Source: JBGZEX01 sp041846495
Lineage (GTDB): Bacteria > Bacteroidota > Bacteroidia > Bacteroidales > Marinifilaceae
DNA length: 64,000 nt
Direction: 5' to 3'
NCBI GenBank assembly: GCA_041846495.1
Contig: JBGZEX010000069.1
Coordinates: forward strand, 13,123-77,122
Shown in pieces: positions 43,684 through 53,210 of this stretch; the stretch's first letter is position 1, and each line of letters starts with the position of its first letter. A program made the position numbers and the translations under genes. Below the pieces are notes generated by a model. That model made no database searches. It was not told the DNA's origin and was given only the letters and a program-made list of their open reading frames with translations.

Positions 43684-44154
43684 TCAATTCCATTGGGAAT
43701 AGGGAATTTTTACCAACATGGAGTTGTAATATTTCATATCTCCGGTTATTTCTTTTCCTATCCACGAGGGTTTTTCGAATTCCTGATTTTCTGCTTCGAT
43801 TTCGATTTCCGCAATTATAAGTCCGGAATTCTCTCCGTGAAATTCGTCCACTTCGAATATGTGTTTCCCGGATTTTATCATATAACGGGTTTTATCGATT
43901 ATTCCCGGTTCACATAGTTTTAGAAGTTCCTTGGCTTCTTCTGCCGGAATTTCTTTTTCCCATTCATAGCGGCTTGTCCCTGAGACATTTCCTTTTCCTT
44001 TTATCGTAATATATCCTTTGTCTTCTTGGATGCGTATGCGTACGGTACGCTCCGGTACCGTGGAAATATAGCCTTGCATGATATGTACCGCCTTGAATGC
44101 TTCGCTCTTGAAGTCTCCTTTTACTAAAAATTTACGTTCGATTTCTTCTGCCAT
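43684..44154 (-). CDS. CYTH-domain protein (triphosphate tunnel metalloenzyme)
   Basis: The 156-residue protein has the family signature EIERKF (ExExK) at 4-9. Alternating charged strands line a tunnel: RTVRIRIQEDKGYITIKGK, RYEWEKEIP, KTRYMIKSGKHIFEVDEF and IIAEIEIEAE. Members hydrolyse inorganic triphosphate or nucleotide triphosphates or make cAMP. Short bacterial forms like this usually act as triphosphatases. The protein lies between the GNAT and LptD genes on the same strand, with 134 and 86 base gaps. The exact reaction is unknown. Confidence 0.88.
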   Translation of the reverse strand: MAEEIERKFLVKGDFKSEAFKAVHIMQGYISTVPERTVRIRIQEDKGYITIKGKGNVSGTSRYEWEKEIPAEEAKELLKLCEPGIIDKTRYMIKSGKHIFEVDEFHGENSGLIIAEIEIEAENQEFEKPSWIGKEITGDMKYYNSMLVKIPYSQWN

Positions 44155-44240
44155 AATTTCGATTTGTATGGAATCTTCCGTTATCCTGCCTGTAGATTCA
44201 ATATGTTTACATGAGAATATTTTTGCACGAATGTCGTAGT

Positions 44241-46895
44241 TTAAAATCCCCGGTCGTACCAGGAATCCCGTTTGATGAGTTTGAGATCTTTAAGCAGGCT
44301 CGAACGTACGTTGATTTGAAAGTTATAGCTTTGATGTTTCCCGAAAGGTATGCACGAAAAAGTCATTTCCCAGCAATGGAGATCCCGGGAAATATTGAAG
44401 TTGGTGGCTGAAAGTTGATGTGTGTCGAAATCGTAACCCGTACTGTAACCTAATTTCCATTTCGGTGTCAGGCTGATGTCTCCGGAAATTCGGAGGGATT
44501 GGTTTATTTTGCCTTTGAATTGATATTTGCTATAGTTGAAATTATAGTCGATACTGATACTCCACGGTACATCGAAATCCATATACCGGTCATAATAACC
44601 GCCTACTTTTTCATTTTTTTCTTCTTTGTTTTTTCCTTGATCTGCAGAAAATTGAATGCCGGTAGAGCCGTTTACATGGGTGAGCCGTCCCACTCCTCCA
44701 TGGAATTTATTGATCCGATTGCCGTTTTCGTCTAAGGCATAAGGGTCGAAAGCGGCAGAAAGATCGAGATTCATCTTATCTTTGAAGATACGCGTTCTTG
44801 CCGCCATTTGTATGTTGCTCCATCGAAATTTTTCGGCAAAAGGATTGTAACTGGTGGACATTCTGAAACTTTCGATAAGTTTGATTTTTTTGAATTCTTC
44901 GTTTCCGGTGGTGTCCTTATCGTTTCTGACTTTCATTTCGAGGTTGTTATCTATACTGAAACTCAAACTCGCCGATTCTCGGGTCAGTCCGCTCGGCGCC
45001 CGGAATACGCTGTTTTGAAAAGGATTGTATTCTTCTTTCCGGGGTTCTTGTCCCGTAAACATAGCCGTGACTTCTTTGTTGTTGTTTACGCCCAACTTAG
45101 GAGTGTAAGAGGCGCTGACGCTCGGCCTGATGACATGGCGTACGGCATGTATCCTGCGATCGGGTTTGAACATAAACATTCCGTATAGGGTGGGGGTATA
45201 GGACATGGAAAACGAGGCCGAATAATTATGCGCATAGAAAAATCCTCGAACCGTATCGATTGCAATTCGTCCACCCATAGGTAGTGCGGTATCCGTTTCC
45301 CAATGTTTTTTGATTTTATTTATGCTTGCAGCTCCTTCATAGCGGAAGGAAGGAGAAAAGGAGAGGTTTTTTATAAGATTGATGCTCGTACTTATGCCTG
45401 CATTATGTTGAAATCCGTTTTTCCATTCCTTTAAAGATTCCGATTTGAACAGCCGGTCTTCCTTGAGATTATTCACCTCGTTTTTCATGGAAGCCGAATA
45501 AGTGAAACCGATGTTTTCATACCATTTTAATTGCCCGGCCGGCTCTTTGCGGCGGAAAGGATAAATTTGAGTCATGTTCAGACTTAAAGAGGGAAGGGTA
45601 ATGGATATGGTGGAGTCTCTGCTGTTTTGGTTATGTTGGAAAGAAGCGTTGAGAGAAAAAGGAGAATCCGGCCAGCGCTTGCTCCAGGTAATACTGGAAC
45701 TTTTACGTTTATTGGCAATATCGTTTATGTTATCCGCATTATAGTAATTGTTGGTGGATGAAGACATATCTACGGATGCCGAAAACGTCCTATAAGGATT
45801 GGCTTTGGAATCCTGTGAATGTTGCCAACGAATGGACCAATCCGAAGATTCCGAATAGTCGGGAGCTCCGCGATCCCCTATATGACTTTTACTCAGCGTG
45901 AAGTTGAAGCTTCCCCGATATTTGTATCTTTTCGTATAATTCGAATACACGTTAGTCGACCACGAACCGTTCGTATAGATGTCTCCCGTTAAAGTAAGGT
46001 CGATGTAGTCGTTTATAGCCCAATAATATCCGCCGTTACGAAGATTGAATCCCCGCATTTGTTCTTCTCCGTACGAAGGCATGATAAACCCCGAGGAATA
46101 TTTTTTTGTCATCGGGAAAAAGCCGAAGGGCAAAAAGAGGGGAAGAGGAACTTCTTCTATGACGAGATGAGAAAATCCGAAGAATACTTTTTTGTTACGT
46201 ATCATTTTCGCCTTGCTCATTCTTATATAGAAATGCGGACATTCGTGTTGGTCGCAAGTCGTGTACAAACCTTTTCGGAGAAAGTATTCCTTATCGGAAA
46301 TTCTTTTGGTCAGAGCTCCCTGTACGTAACCTTCGCCTTCTTGTGTGATGATGTTTTTCACATATCCTTTCCCCGTTTTGAAGTTGTATTTCATGTCCTC
46401 GGATGTGAATTCCTGATTCCCGTCCTTGAATACGGGCTTTCCCGTCCATTTGTCCGCAGTGTCTTTCAATCCCGAAGAATAAACCGTATTGTCTTCCATA
46501 TTCAATTCCGTATAATCCGCCTTCAATTCGGTTTGTATATATTTCAGTTCGGTCTTTTTGTAAAGAAACATTTTTTTATCTCTCATAGAAAGTCGGATGG
46601 AATCCTGCGCTTTATATGTAATTATATCGGAAAATTTCAATTGCTCTTTTGTCGTATCTACCGCATTCGATGAAAGACTGTCTCCGGAAAAAACACGTAG
46701 ACTGTCGGTAAGATTATTTAGAGGAAGAGTATCCCGTATTTGTGCGAATCTATCCGATGTTATACGTATATTCACGTTCGCTTCTCCTGTCCGCATGCCG
46801 TTAATTCCGTAGATAAGACAGAAAAAGAAAGAGTAACGGATAAAATCGTATATATATTTCTTAAGTCGCAATTTAATACTATTTTTGTATGACAT
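44241..46895 (-). CDS. lptD: LPS assembly outer-membrane protein LptD (OstA family)
   Basis: LptD forms the outer-membrane barrel that inserts lipopolysaccharide. The 884-residue protein has a signal-like N-terminal helix (about 12-35) and an OstA jellyroll (ADYTELNMEDNTVYSSG, FTSEDMKYNFKTGKGYVKN). A long barrel follows, with LFLPFGFFPMTKKYSSGFIMPSYG near its start and Tyr/Trp-rich strands. The two Cys in YTTCDQHECPHFY may form a disulfide. A longer start at 46937 is possible, but ATG 46895 fits the -7 box at 46935-46942. It is divergent from the amidase gene. Confidence 0.85.
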   Translation of the reverse strand: MSYKNSIKLRLKKYIYDFIRYSFFFCLIYGINGMRTGEANVNIRITSDRFAQIRDTLPLNNLTDSLRVFSGDSLSSNAVDTTKEQLKFSDIITYKAQDSIRLSMRDKKMFLYKKTELKYIQTELKADYTELNMEDNTVYSSGLKDTADKWTGKPVFKDGNQEFTSEDMKYNFKTGKGYVKNIITQEGEGYVQGALTKRISDKEYFLRKGLYTTCDQHECPHFYIRMSKAKMIRNKKVFFGFSHLVIEEVPLPLFLPFGFFPMTKKYSSGFIMPSYGEEQMRGFNLRNGGYYWAINDYIDLTLTGDIYTNGSWSTNVYSNYTKRYKYRGSFNFTLSKSHIGDRGAPDYSESSDWSIRWQHSQDSKANPYRTFSASVDMSSSTNNYYNADNINDIANKRKSSSITWSKRWPDSPFSLNASFQHNQNSRDSTISITLPSLSLNMTQIYPFRRKEPAGQLKWYENIGFTYSASMKNEVNNLKEDRLFKSESLKEWKNGFQHNAGISTSINLIKNLSFSPSFRYEGAASINKIKKHWETDTALPMGGRIAIDTVRGFFYAHNYSASFSMSYTPTLYGMFMFKPDRRIHAVRHVIRPSVSASYTPKLGVNNNKEVTAMFTGQEPRKEEYNPFQNSVFRAPSGLTRESASLSFSIDNNLEMKVRNDKDTTGNEEFKKIKLIESFRMSTSYNPFAEKFRWSNIQMAARTRIFKDKMNLDLSAAFDPYALDENGNRINKFHGGVGRLTHVNGSTGIQFSADQGKNKEEKNEKVGGYYDRYMDFDVPWSISIDYNFNYSKYQFKGKINQSLRISGDISLTPKWKLGYSTGYDFDTHQLSATNFNISRDLHCWEMTFSCIPFGKHQSYNFQINVRSSLLKDLKLIKRDSWYDRGF

Positions 46896-46934
46896 GGAAG
46901 CCGGATATGCTTGTATATACGGCTGCCGTGCGTG

Positions 46935-46942
46935 CAAATTTA
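46935..46942 (-). promoter_or_regulatory. -7 promoter element of lptD
   Basis: On the minus strand this is TAAATTTG, a perfect TAnnTTTG box, 39 bases before the chosen lptD start. A -33 element is not clear. Confidence 0.42.
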
Positions 46943-46993
46943 GAAATATTGGCGATTAATTACGATAATCCGGTTTAAAAAGTTTGAATTATC

Positions 46994-48124
46994 ATGCTAA
47001 ATCTGAAATGTATTTCCGTAATTTACTTTTTATCGATATTATTTTTCTTATCTCCTTACGTTTATGGCCAAGGAGATATGACGAAGATTAAGAAAATATG
47101 CATAGATGCGGGACACGGAGGAAAAGATCCGGGTACGATAGGGGTGACCGGCTTGAAAGAGAAGGACGTAACCTTGGCGGTAGCTTTATATACCGGTAAA
47201 TTGATAAAACAGATGTTTCCCGAAATAAAAATAGTATATACCCGTAAAAAAGACGTGAGTGTGGATTTAAAGAAAAGGGGACAACTTGCCAATGCGGAGA
47301 AAGTCGATTTGTTTATTTCCATACATGCGAACTCTGCTCCGACTTCTTCGGTTAAAGGTATAGAGACTTATGTGCTCGGAGCTTTGAAGAATGAGGATAA
47401 TTTACGAATAGCAATGAAAGAAAACTCCGTGATTAAATACGAGGAGGATTATACTACGAAATATGCCGGTTTCGAACCTAATAGGGCGGAATCTTATATC
47501 ATATTCAGTCTTATTCAAAATGTCCATTTGGATAATAGCTTGAAATTGGGAGACGCCGTGCATAAAGAGTTGGTAAAATGCGGTTATAGTGCGAATCGAG
47601 GAGTAAAGCAGGCTCCTTTTTGGGTTTTGAAAGTTACGGCAATGCCCTCGATTCTCGTAGAGTTGGGTTTTATGTCCAATAGAGCGGAGGAACGCTATTT
47701 GCGTTCGGAAAACGGCCGTAAAGCAATGGCTAATGCCATAGCTAAGGGATTTGCCGCTTATAAAGCTAAAATCGAAGGAAACAGTATGTTGTTGGAACGA
47801 AGCGTTTCAGATAAAAAAACGGATGATACGAAGAATGAAGGAGAGGAGGGAATAAATAAAAAAGAAAAAACGCTTAAATTTGCAATTCAGATAGCGGCCT
47901 CCGTACACCCCATAAAAGATAAACGGGAGTTTAAAGGATTGAGTGATGTAAAAATGATTAAAACAGGAAGATATTATAAATATTATGTGTGTGAAGATAT
48001 CGATTTCAATAGAGTTGAAAAAAAGTTGCCCTATATACGTAAACGAGTGAAAGATTGTTTTATAATTGCGGTCTCCGATGGCAACATCGTTCCCGTGCCG
48101 AAAAATTTAAAGGGAATTAAATAA
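46994..48124 (+). CDS. N-acetylmuramoyl-L-alanine amidase (AmiC/Amidase_3)
   Basis: This enzyme cleaves stem peptides from muramic acid during cell separation. The 376-residue protein has a signal peptide (about 1-25, ending YVYGQ). The Amidase_3 domain (about 33-255) has the zinc ligands visible in IDAGHGGKDPG, FISIHANSAP and ILVELGFMSN with its glutamate. A low-complexity lysine/glutamate linker (about 265-295) and a C-terminal SPOR-like module (FAIQIAASVHPIKDKREF) follow. The start is 8 bases after a TATC; no strong ribosome site is visible, as is usual here. It precedes the MCE gene by 8 bases. Confidence 0.9.
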   Translation: MLNLKCISVIYFLSILFFLSPYVYGQGDMTKIKKICIDAGHGGKDPGTIGVTGLKEKDVTLAVALYTGKLIKQMFPEIKIVYTRKKDVSVDLKKRGQLANAEKVDLFISIHANSAPTSSVKGIETYVLGALKNEDNLRIAMKENSVIKYEEDYTTKYAGFEPNRAESYIIFSLIQNVHLDNSLKLGDAVHKELVKCGYSANRGVKQAPFWVLKVTAMPSILVELGFMSNRAEERYLRSENGRKAMANAIAKGFAAYKAKIEGNSMLLERSVSDKKTDDTKNEGEEGINKKEKTLKFAIQIAASVHPIKDKREFKGLSDVKMIKTGRYYKYYVCEDIDFNRVEKKLPYIRKRVKDCFIIAVSDGNIVPVPKNLKGIK

Positions 48125-48132
48125 TTAAGATT

Positions 48133-49317
48133 ATGCATTTGAGTAGAGAAGTTAAGTTATCGATAACCGTATTGTCGGCTTTTATTATTTTGATATGGGG
48201 GATTAATTTTTTAAGAGGACGTTCTTTTTTCGAAAAGAACAGTTTTTATTATGGCGTATACGATAAGGTCGACGGACTTAAAGTTTCGAGTGCGGTTTTA
48301 TATCGTGGCTACGGTGTGGGACAAGTCATAGCCATAGATTTTATAGGAGAGCGTTACGACAGGGTTTTAGTCAAATTCTTTATTAATAAAGATCTGAGGA
48401 TTCCTAAAAATTCTACGGCTTTGATTGAAAACGCCGACCTTATGGGGACTAAAGCTTTGAATATCGTACCCGGAGATTCTTATGTTTATGCCGAGAGCGG
48501 AGATACGCTTATTGCCGGTACTTCCATGGGAATATTCGCACAGTTGAATAAGGAAATAGTACCTCTTAAAGAACGGGCCATCCGTTTGATGTCGTCTCTC
48601 GATACGGTTATTATGTTGGCTCAGGATGTATTTAATACCCAAACTCGGGATAACATAAATCAAAGTATTGAAAATTTGAGAAATACTTTTTCTAACGTAG
48701 AGAGAGCGACGGGTGGCTTAGATAGACTTATCGCTTCCGAATCTCAAACATTTTCGAGTATTCTCGATAACGTAAATGTCATTACCTCGAATTTAAAAAA
48801 TAACCAGGATGTCATGAATCAAGGCATTGAAAATTTCCGGGTTATTAGCGATTCCGTACGGAAAGCGGATTTAAAGGCTACGGCAGATATTCTCAATTGT
48901 TTGTTGAGAAGAGCGGATTCTCTTTTTTCCGGTTTGAATAAAGGCGAAGGCAGTCTCGGCGCTTTTATGAAAAATGAAGAACTTTATTATAATTTGAATA
49001 CGGCCGTTTATAATATCAATTCCCTTTTAAGAGAAATCGAATATAATCCTAAGCGATTTTTGCATTTTTCTTTAATTGATTTTTCATCCGGGAAAAAGAA
49101 AACGGATAAACTTTTCGGGGTGTCGATTATGGAAACCGAGAAAAGATTGGAAAGGGAGAATGATATATACAGAAACTTCTCCAATATACACGAAATCGTT
49201 AAGGACGGTAAATATTATTATGTGGTCAATTTATGTAATTCCAGGAAAAGGGCCGAAAAAAATTTAATATCCATTAAAGAAAAATATCCGAAAGCTTCGA
49301 TTGTAATTTTAGAGTAA
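48133..49317 (+). CDS. MCE/MlaD-family lipid transport protein with SPOR-like C-terminus
   Basis: MCE proteins bind phospholipids for transport between membranes. The 394-residue protein has an N-terminal membrane helix (about 10-27) and an MCE domain (about 38-115, GLKVSSAVLYRGYGVGQVIAI and ENADLMGTKALNIVPG). A long helical stretch to about 300 follows. The last about 70 residues (YRNFSNIHEIVKDGKYYYVVNL...ASIVILE) look like a SPOR fold. The usual mlaE/mlaF partners are not in the window. It is translated together with the amidase gene, and the pair could link envelope lipid transport to division. Confidence 0.86.
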   Translation: MHLSREVKLSITVLSAFIILIWGINFLRGRSFFEKNSFYYGVYDKVDGLKVSSAVLYRGYGVGQVIAIDFIGERYDRVLVKFFINKDLRIPKNSTALIENADLMGTKALNIVPGDSYVYAESGDTLIAGTSMGIFAQLNKEIVPLKERAIRLMSSLDTVIMLAQDVFNTQTRDNINQSIENLRNTFSNVERATGGLDRLIASESQTFSSILDNVNVITSNLKNNQDVMNQGIENFRVISDSVRKADLKATADILNCLLRRADSLFSGLNKGEGSLGAFMKNEELYYNLNTAVYNINSLLREIEYNPKRFLHFSLIDFSSGKKKTDKLFGVSIMETEKRLERENDIYRNFSNIHEIVKDGKYYYVVNLCNSRKRAEKNLISIKEKYPKASIVILE

Positions 49318-49703
49318 ATGGAATTTTGTATTTATTCTAAATAATTTTTTTTAACAAAAAGAAGTTTACATAATATATCGTTTTTCGAGAGAAATAAGAC
49401 TATGAGTTTTGAGGGTATATATGCTTATGTAATAGGGAATGTCGTCTTTTTTTCTTCGGTGTTATCGGCGTAGTAATTTATATTGTTTTTGTCGCCTCAC
49501 CGTATTTATAAATCGGAGCTCTTAGATGATAATGTGCTTGTTTTCAGCGCTTTACTCTTAAGTTGTTGAGGTCAAGGCTTTAAGAGAAAATACGTCGAAA
49601 AAACAAAAAATGATTTTGAAATATCATTTTTTTTATAGAATTTCGCTTTAGGGAAATCCGACGGAATTTCAATTTTGCAGGAGTTTTTATATACAGAGCT
49701 GAT
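49318..49703. other. AT-rich intergenic region upstream of dnaA
   Basis: No gene is supported here. A frame of 23 codons at 49402-49473 is too short to defend. I see no TTATNCACA DnaA boxes in either direction, so this is not recognisably an origin. A T-tailed hairpin (AAAAAATGAT pairing with ATCATTTTTT, 49605-49632) could end transcription from the amidase-MCE pair. CAATTTTG at 49670-49677, one base off the -7 consensus, is the likely dnaA promoter box. Confidence 0.55.
49605..49632 (+). terminator. T-tailed hairpin before dnaA
   Basis: A 10-base A/T-rich stem with an 8-base loop (TTTGAAAT) ends in eight T. It is a weak stem thermodynamically but has the shape of an intrinsic terminator. 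Confidence 0.45.
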
Positions 49704-51122
49704 ATGGAAAAAAAATGTGAAAATATCTGGTCCGAATGTATGGACCTATTACGCAATCAGGTGATTCCTGAACGTTTTGAAACGATATTTGCACCCATAA
49801 AAGCACTCGATTGCAAAGGTAATGTTTTAAGTATTTTAGTCGGTAGCAGCTATGTGTGCGAAATTATAGAAAAAGAGTATATCCATATTTTGGGACCTAT
49901 TATAAAAAAGGTAATGGGACCCGAGGCTCGGTTGGAGTATAAAATCATTGTGGAGAAAAGCGAGCCTTCCGATCCCTTGATCATCCGGCGTATTTCCGCT
50001 CCTTTAAAGGAGAATAAAGCTTCTACGGTTTTACTGAATAAACAGGACAGGGGATTAAAAAACCCTTTTGAGCCGCAAAAAGATCGCATACATATAGACT
50101 CTCGTTTGAATCCGGCATCTACTATGGAGGATTTTATAGAGGGGGATTGCAACCGTTTGGCGCGTTCGGCCGGTATGGCTATTGCTATGAATCCGGGAGG
50201 GACGGCATTCAATCCGCTTTTGATATACGGAGGGTCCGGTTTGGGAAAGACCCATCTTGCTCAAGCCATCGGGCTCGAGATAAAACAGAATCATCCGGAA
50301 AAAGTTGTATTATATGTAAGTACCAATTTGTTCGTCAGCCAATTTATGGAAGCCGTCCGCAGAAATGAAATAAACGATTTTATCCATTTCTACCAGCTTA
50401 TGGACGTACTCATATTGGATGATATTCAGGAGTTGGCCGGGAAAACGGGTACCCAAAATACGTTCTTCCATCTATTCAATCATTTGCACCAATTGGGGAA
50501 ACAACTCATACTTACTTCCGATAAATCGCCTGCCGATTTGGAAGGCCTTGAGGACCGTTTGTTGACGAGATTCCGTTGGGGACTTTCTGCGGAGTTGAAA
50601 GTCCCCGATTATAATACCCGGAAGAAAATCGTATTGCATAAGGCGCAAAAAGACGGTATCGAATTTCCTTCGAATGTTGTCGATTATATATGCAGGCGGG
50701 TGAATACGAGTGTAAGAGAAATCGAAGGCTCGATGATTTCTCTTTTGGCTCACTCCACTTTCAATAAAAGACAGTTGACAATAGAGCTTGCCGAAAAAGT
50801 GTTGGATAAGATGGTAAAACAGGAACGGGAAGAATTGACGTTGGATAAAATACAGAATACCGTATCGGAATATTATAAAATACCCGTTTCGAGTTTAAAG
50901 GATAAAAGTAGAAAACGAGAAATTGCTCAGGCGCGTCAGGTTGTGATGTATTTTGTCAAAAACTATACCAATGCCTCTCTTTCCTTTATAGGCAGTCAAT
51001 TCAACCGCAACCATGCGACTGTTCTTCATGCCTGTAATACGGTGGAAAATCTTATGGATACGGATAAGGGATTTAAGTTGCAGATGGATGATATACGCCA
51101 GATGTTGAATATTACGACTTGA
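49704..51122 (+). CDS. dnaA: chromosomal replication initiator DnaA
   Basis: DnaA melts the chromosome origin. The 472-residue protein has domain I (about 1-85), a linker, and the AAA+ domain with Walker A GGSGLGKTH (176-184), Walker B VLILDDIQE and sensor motif ILTSDKSPADLEGLEDRLLTRF (in part). Domain IV carries the DNA-binding signature FNRNHATVLHACNTVENL near the end. The start ATG has no strong ribosome site. The gene stands apart from dnaN or other origin genes, as is common in Bacteroidota, and is followed 10 bases later by the YigZ gene. Confidence 0.98.
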   Translation: MEKKCENIWSECMDLLRNQVIPERFETIFAPIKALDCKGNVLSILVGSSYVCEIIEKEYIHILGPIIKKVMGPEARLEYKIIVEKSEPSDPLIIRRISAPLKENKASTVLLNKQDRGLKNPFEPQKDRIHIDSRLNPASTMEDFIEGDCNRLARSAGMAIAMNPGGTAFNPLLIYGGSGLGKTHLAQAIGLEIKQNHPEKVVLYVSTNLFVSQFMEAVRRNEINDFIHFYQLMDVLILDDIQELAGKTGTQNTFFHLFNHLHQLGKQLILTSDKSPADLEGLEDRLLTRFRWGLSAELKVPDYNTRKKIVLHKAQKDGIEFPSNVVDYICRRVNTSVREIEGSMISLLAHSTFNKRQLTIELAEKVLDKMVKQEREELTLDKIQNTVSEYYKIPVSSLKDKSRKREIAQARQVVMYFVKNYTNASLSFIGSQFNRNHATVLHACNTVENLMDTDKGFKLQMDDIRQMLNITT

Positions 51123-51132
51123 TATTCCGAAT

Positions 51133-51759
51133 ATGACTCCGTCTGAGGATTTTTTGATAAAAGATACGAACGACACCTATCTCACTATCGATGCACCGTC
51201 GGAAGGACTTTATAAAGAAAAGGGGAGCCGTTTTATAGCCTATGCCTATCCGACGGTTTCGGAAGAAGAAATCAAAGAAATAGTGGAAAAGATAAAGACG
51301 GAACATTACGGTGCCCGTCATCATTGTTATGCCTATCGTTTGGGAAATACGGGAGAACGATACCGGGCGGTCGACGACGGAGAGCCGTCATCCACTGCGG
51401 GTAAACCCATACTGGGGCAAATATCTTCCTGCGGCCTTACGAACGTAGTCGTCGTTGTGGTGCGTTATTTCGGAGGAATAAAATTGGGAGTATCCGGATT
51501 GATAACCGCTTACAGGACGGCGGCAGCCGATGCTTTGAATAATGCCCTTTTCGTGGAACGCAGGATAGAATCGGAAATACGTATACGTTTCGGTTATACG
51601 GAATTGAACGATGTCATGAAATTGATAAAGGAGTTCGATGTCCGGATAGTCGAACATAATTTCGATAATGTATGCGAAATGGTTGTGGCTGTGAGGAGAA
51701 AAGAGGAAGAAATATTTACTAAAAAGGCCGGTAGGATTTCCGGTTTGTCGTTTTTGTAA
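51133..51759 (+). CDS. YigZ/IMPACT family protein
   Basis: The protein belongs to the YigZ/UPF0029 family, related to eukaryotic IMPACT, a translation-linked regulator. Its precise bacterial role is unclear. The 208-residue protein has the IMPACT N-terminal domain (about 25-135) with GARHHCYAYRLG, DDGEPSSTAGKPIL and VVRYFGGIKLGVSGLI, all strongly conserved. A DUF1949-like C-terminal domain follows. The start is 10 bases after dnaA. Cytosolic. Confidence 0.9.
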   Translation: MTPSEDFLIKDTNDTYLTIDAPSEGLYKEKGSRFIAYAYPTVSEEEIKEIVEKIKTEHYGARHHCYAYRLGNTGERYRAVDDGEPSSTAGKPILGQISSCGLTNVVVVVVRYFGGIKLGVSGLITAYRTAAADALNNALFVERRIESEIRIRFGYTELNDVMKLIKEFDVRIVEHNFDNVCEMVVAVRRKEEEIFTKKAGRISGLSFL

Positions 51760-51799
51760 GAAAACATTATTTTAGCGGCTTTATTGGAGAATTTTTATT

Positions 51800-52552
51800 A
51801 TGGGTAAAAGGATAAAATTGGAAGTATGTACGTATTCCCTCGAATCTTTGAAAACGGCTCTCGCTTCGGGGGCAGAACGTTCCGAATTATGCGCATCTCC
51901 TTATGAAGGAGGCATAACCCCTTCGGCTGGAACGATTCGTGCGGCATGCCGTATCCGAGGCTTGGAAATTTTTGTAATGGTGCGACCTCGAGGGGGGGAT
52001 TTTCATTATACGGAGGATGAGTTCGAGATCATGAAAGAAGATGTGGCCTTTATTAAAAGTTGCGGGGCCGACGGTATCGTTACCGGAATTTTAAATACGG
52101 ACGGAAGCGTGGATATGGCGAGGACTTCCGAATTGGTTCGTTTGGCGGCACCTATGGGAGTGACTTTTCATCGGGCGGTGGATATGACTCCCGATATATT
52201 GAAGGCCGTAGAGGATATCGTTCGTTGCGGTTGTTGTCGTATATTGACGTCCGGAGGACGGAATACGGCAGTCGAAGGGAGGGAAAATATACGGAAGATG
52301 TTGGAAAGGGCGTCCGGACGTATCGAGATTATGGCCGGTAGCGGCATCGATGCATCCAATGTTTCCGGTTTTATCGAGATGGGAGTGGATGCCGTGCATA
52401 TGAGCGGCTCTTCGCTTAAGGATTCCTTAATGGAATTCCGAAATCCGGAGATTTCTATGGGAGGTATTTCCGGAATACCCGAGTATTCCGTAAATTTCAG
52501 CGATGCGAATAAATTAACCCCCGTCGTAACCTTACTCCGCCAAGAAAAATAG
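51800..52552 (+). CDS. cutC: copper homeostasis protein CutC
   Basis: CutC proteins are TIM-barrel proteins linked to copper tolerance in E. coli, though the mechanism is disputed. The 250-residue protein has LEVCTYSLESLKTALASGAE, VRPRGGDFHYTEDEFEIM, GVTFHRAVDM and MAGSGIDASNVSGFIEMGVD, all typical. A start at ATG 51800 is clear. The gene follows YigZ by 40 bases and precedes the ECF sigma gene by 40 bases. Confidence 0.93.
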   Translation: MGKRIKLEVCTYSLESLKTALASGAERSELCASPYEGGITPSAGTIRAACRIRGLEIFVMVRPRGGDFHYTEDEFEIMKEDVAFIKSCGADGIVTGILNTDGSVDMARTSELVRLAAPMGVTFHRAVDMTPDILKAVEDIVRCGCCRILTSGGRNTAVEGRENIRKMLERASGRIEIMAGSGIDASNVSGFIEMGVDAVHMSGSSLKDSLMEFRNPEISMGGISGIPEYSVNFSDANKLTPVVTLLRQEK

Positions 52553-52592
52553 AGGGCGTTTCCTATTGTCGTTCCTATGCGAGAAAACTAAA

Positions 52593-53204
52593 ATGCATTC
52601 GGATATAGAAATCGTTCGGATATTCAGAAATAATCGGGATGAAGGGATACGGATTCTTTTTGACCGTTATTACCGTCCCTTGGTCGTTTATGCCGATGAA
52701 TTCATGAATGCTTTGGAAGTCTCCGAGGATATCGTGCAGGATTTTTTCGTACGCTTGTGGAAAGACGAATATTTGTGCAATCTGGCTCCTCAAGCCTTAT
52801 CTTCTTATTTATTTACTTCGATTCGAAATGCTTGTTATACCTGTGTGCATCGGAAGGATTTACGGAAAAACCGAATGGAATTGACAGATGTCGATATTGC
52901 TGTGGAAACGGCGGAAGAAATCGACGGAGAACTCCACGAGCAAGTGATGAGAGCAATCCGGGAATTGCCCCCGCGGACTCGTAGCGTTGTGATTCGCATA
53001 TTGTTGCGGGATATGAAATACAAGGAAGCGGCAGAAGAATTGGATATATCCGTAAATACCGTAAAGACGTTGTTGAGAAAAGGATTGAATATATTGAGAG
53101 AGAAGTTGAAAAACGGACATTATCTTCTGTTTTACATTTTTATCGTAAAAAAAATCACTTTGATTCACCCATTTTCATATTCTCTTAGTCCTACTGAAAA
53201 ATAG
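52593..53204 (+). CDS. ECF sigma factor controlling the SusCD locus
   Basis: This is an RNA polymerase sigma-70 family ECF factor of the Bacteroidetes SusCD type. The 203-residue protein has region 2 with RIFRNNRDEGIRILFDRYYRPL and VSEDIVQDFFVRLW. Region 4 has LPPRTRSVVIRILLRDMKYKEAAEEL and the helix-turn-helix ISVNTVKTLLRKGL. ATG 52593 is used because an earlier start adds a short non-homologous stretch. The adjacent fecR gene, 6 bases later, encodes its anti-sigma factor. It probably recognises a promoter in front of susC at 54366-54435. Confidence 0.92.
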   Translation: MHSDIEIVRIFRNNRDEGIRILFDRYYRPLVVYADEFMNALEVSEDIVQDFFVRLWKDEYLCNLAPQALSSYLFTSIRNACYTCVHRKDLRKNRMELTDVDIAVETAEEIDGELHEQVMRAIRELPPRTRSVVIRILLRDMKYKEAAEELDISVNTVKTLLRKGLNILREKLKNGHYLLFYIFIVKKITLIHPFSYSLSPTEK

Positions 53205-53210
53205 GACAAT

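Noticed and set aside
44217..44224. TATTTTTG promoter-like box on the plus strand
   Set aside because: It points into the 3' end of the minus-strand lptD gene with no plus-strand gene behind it. Such boxes occur by chance in AT-rich spacers.
49402..49473. 23-codon frame upstream of dnaA
   Set aside because: Too short, without a promoter or conserved pattern. Only comparison with relatives could rescue it.
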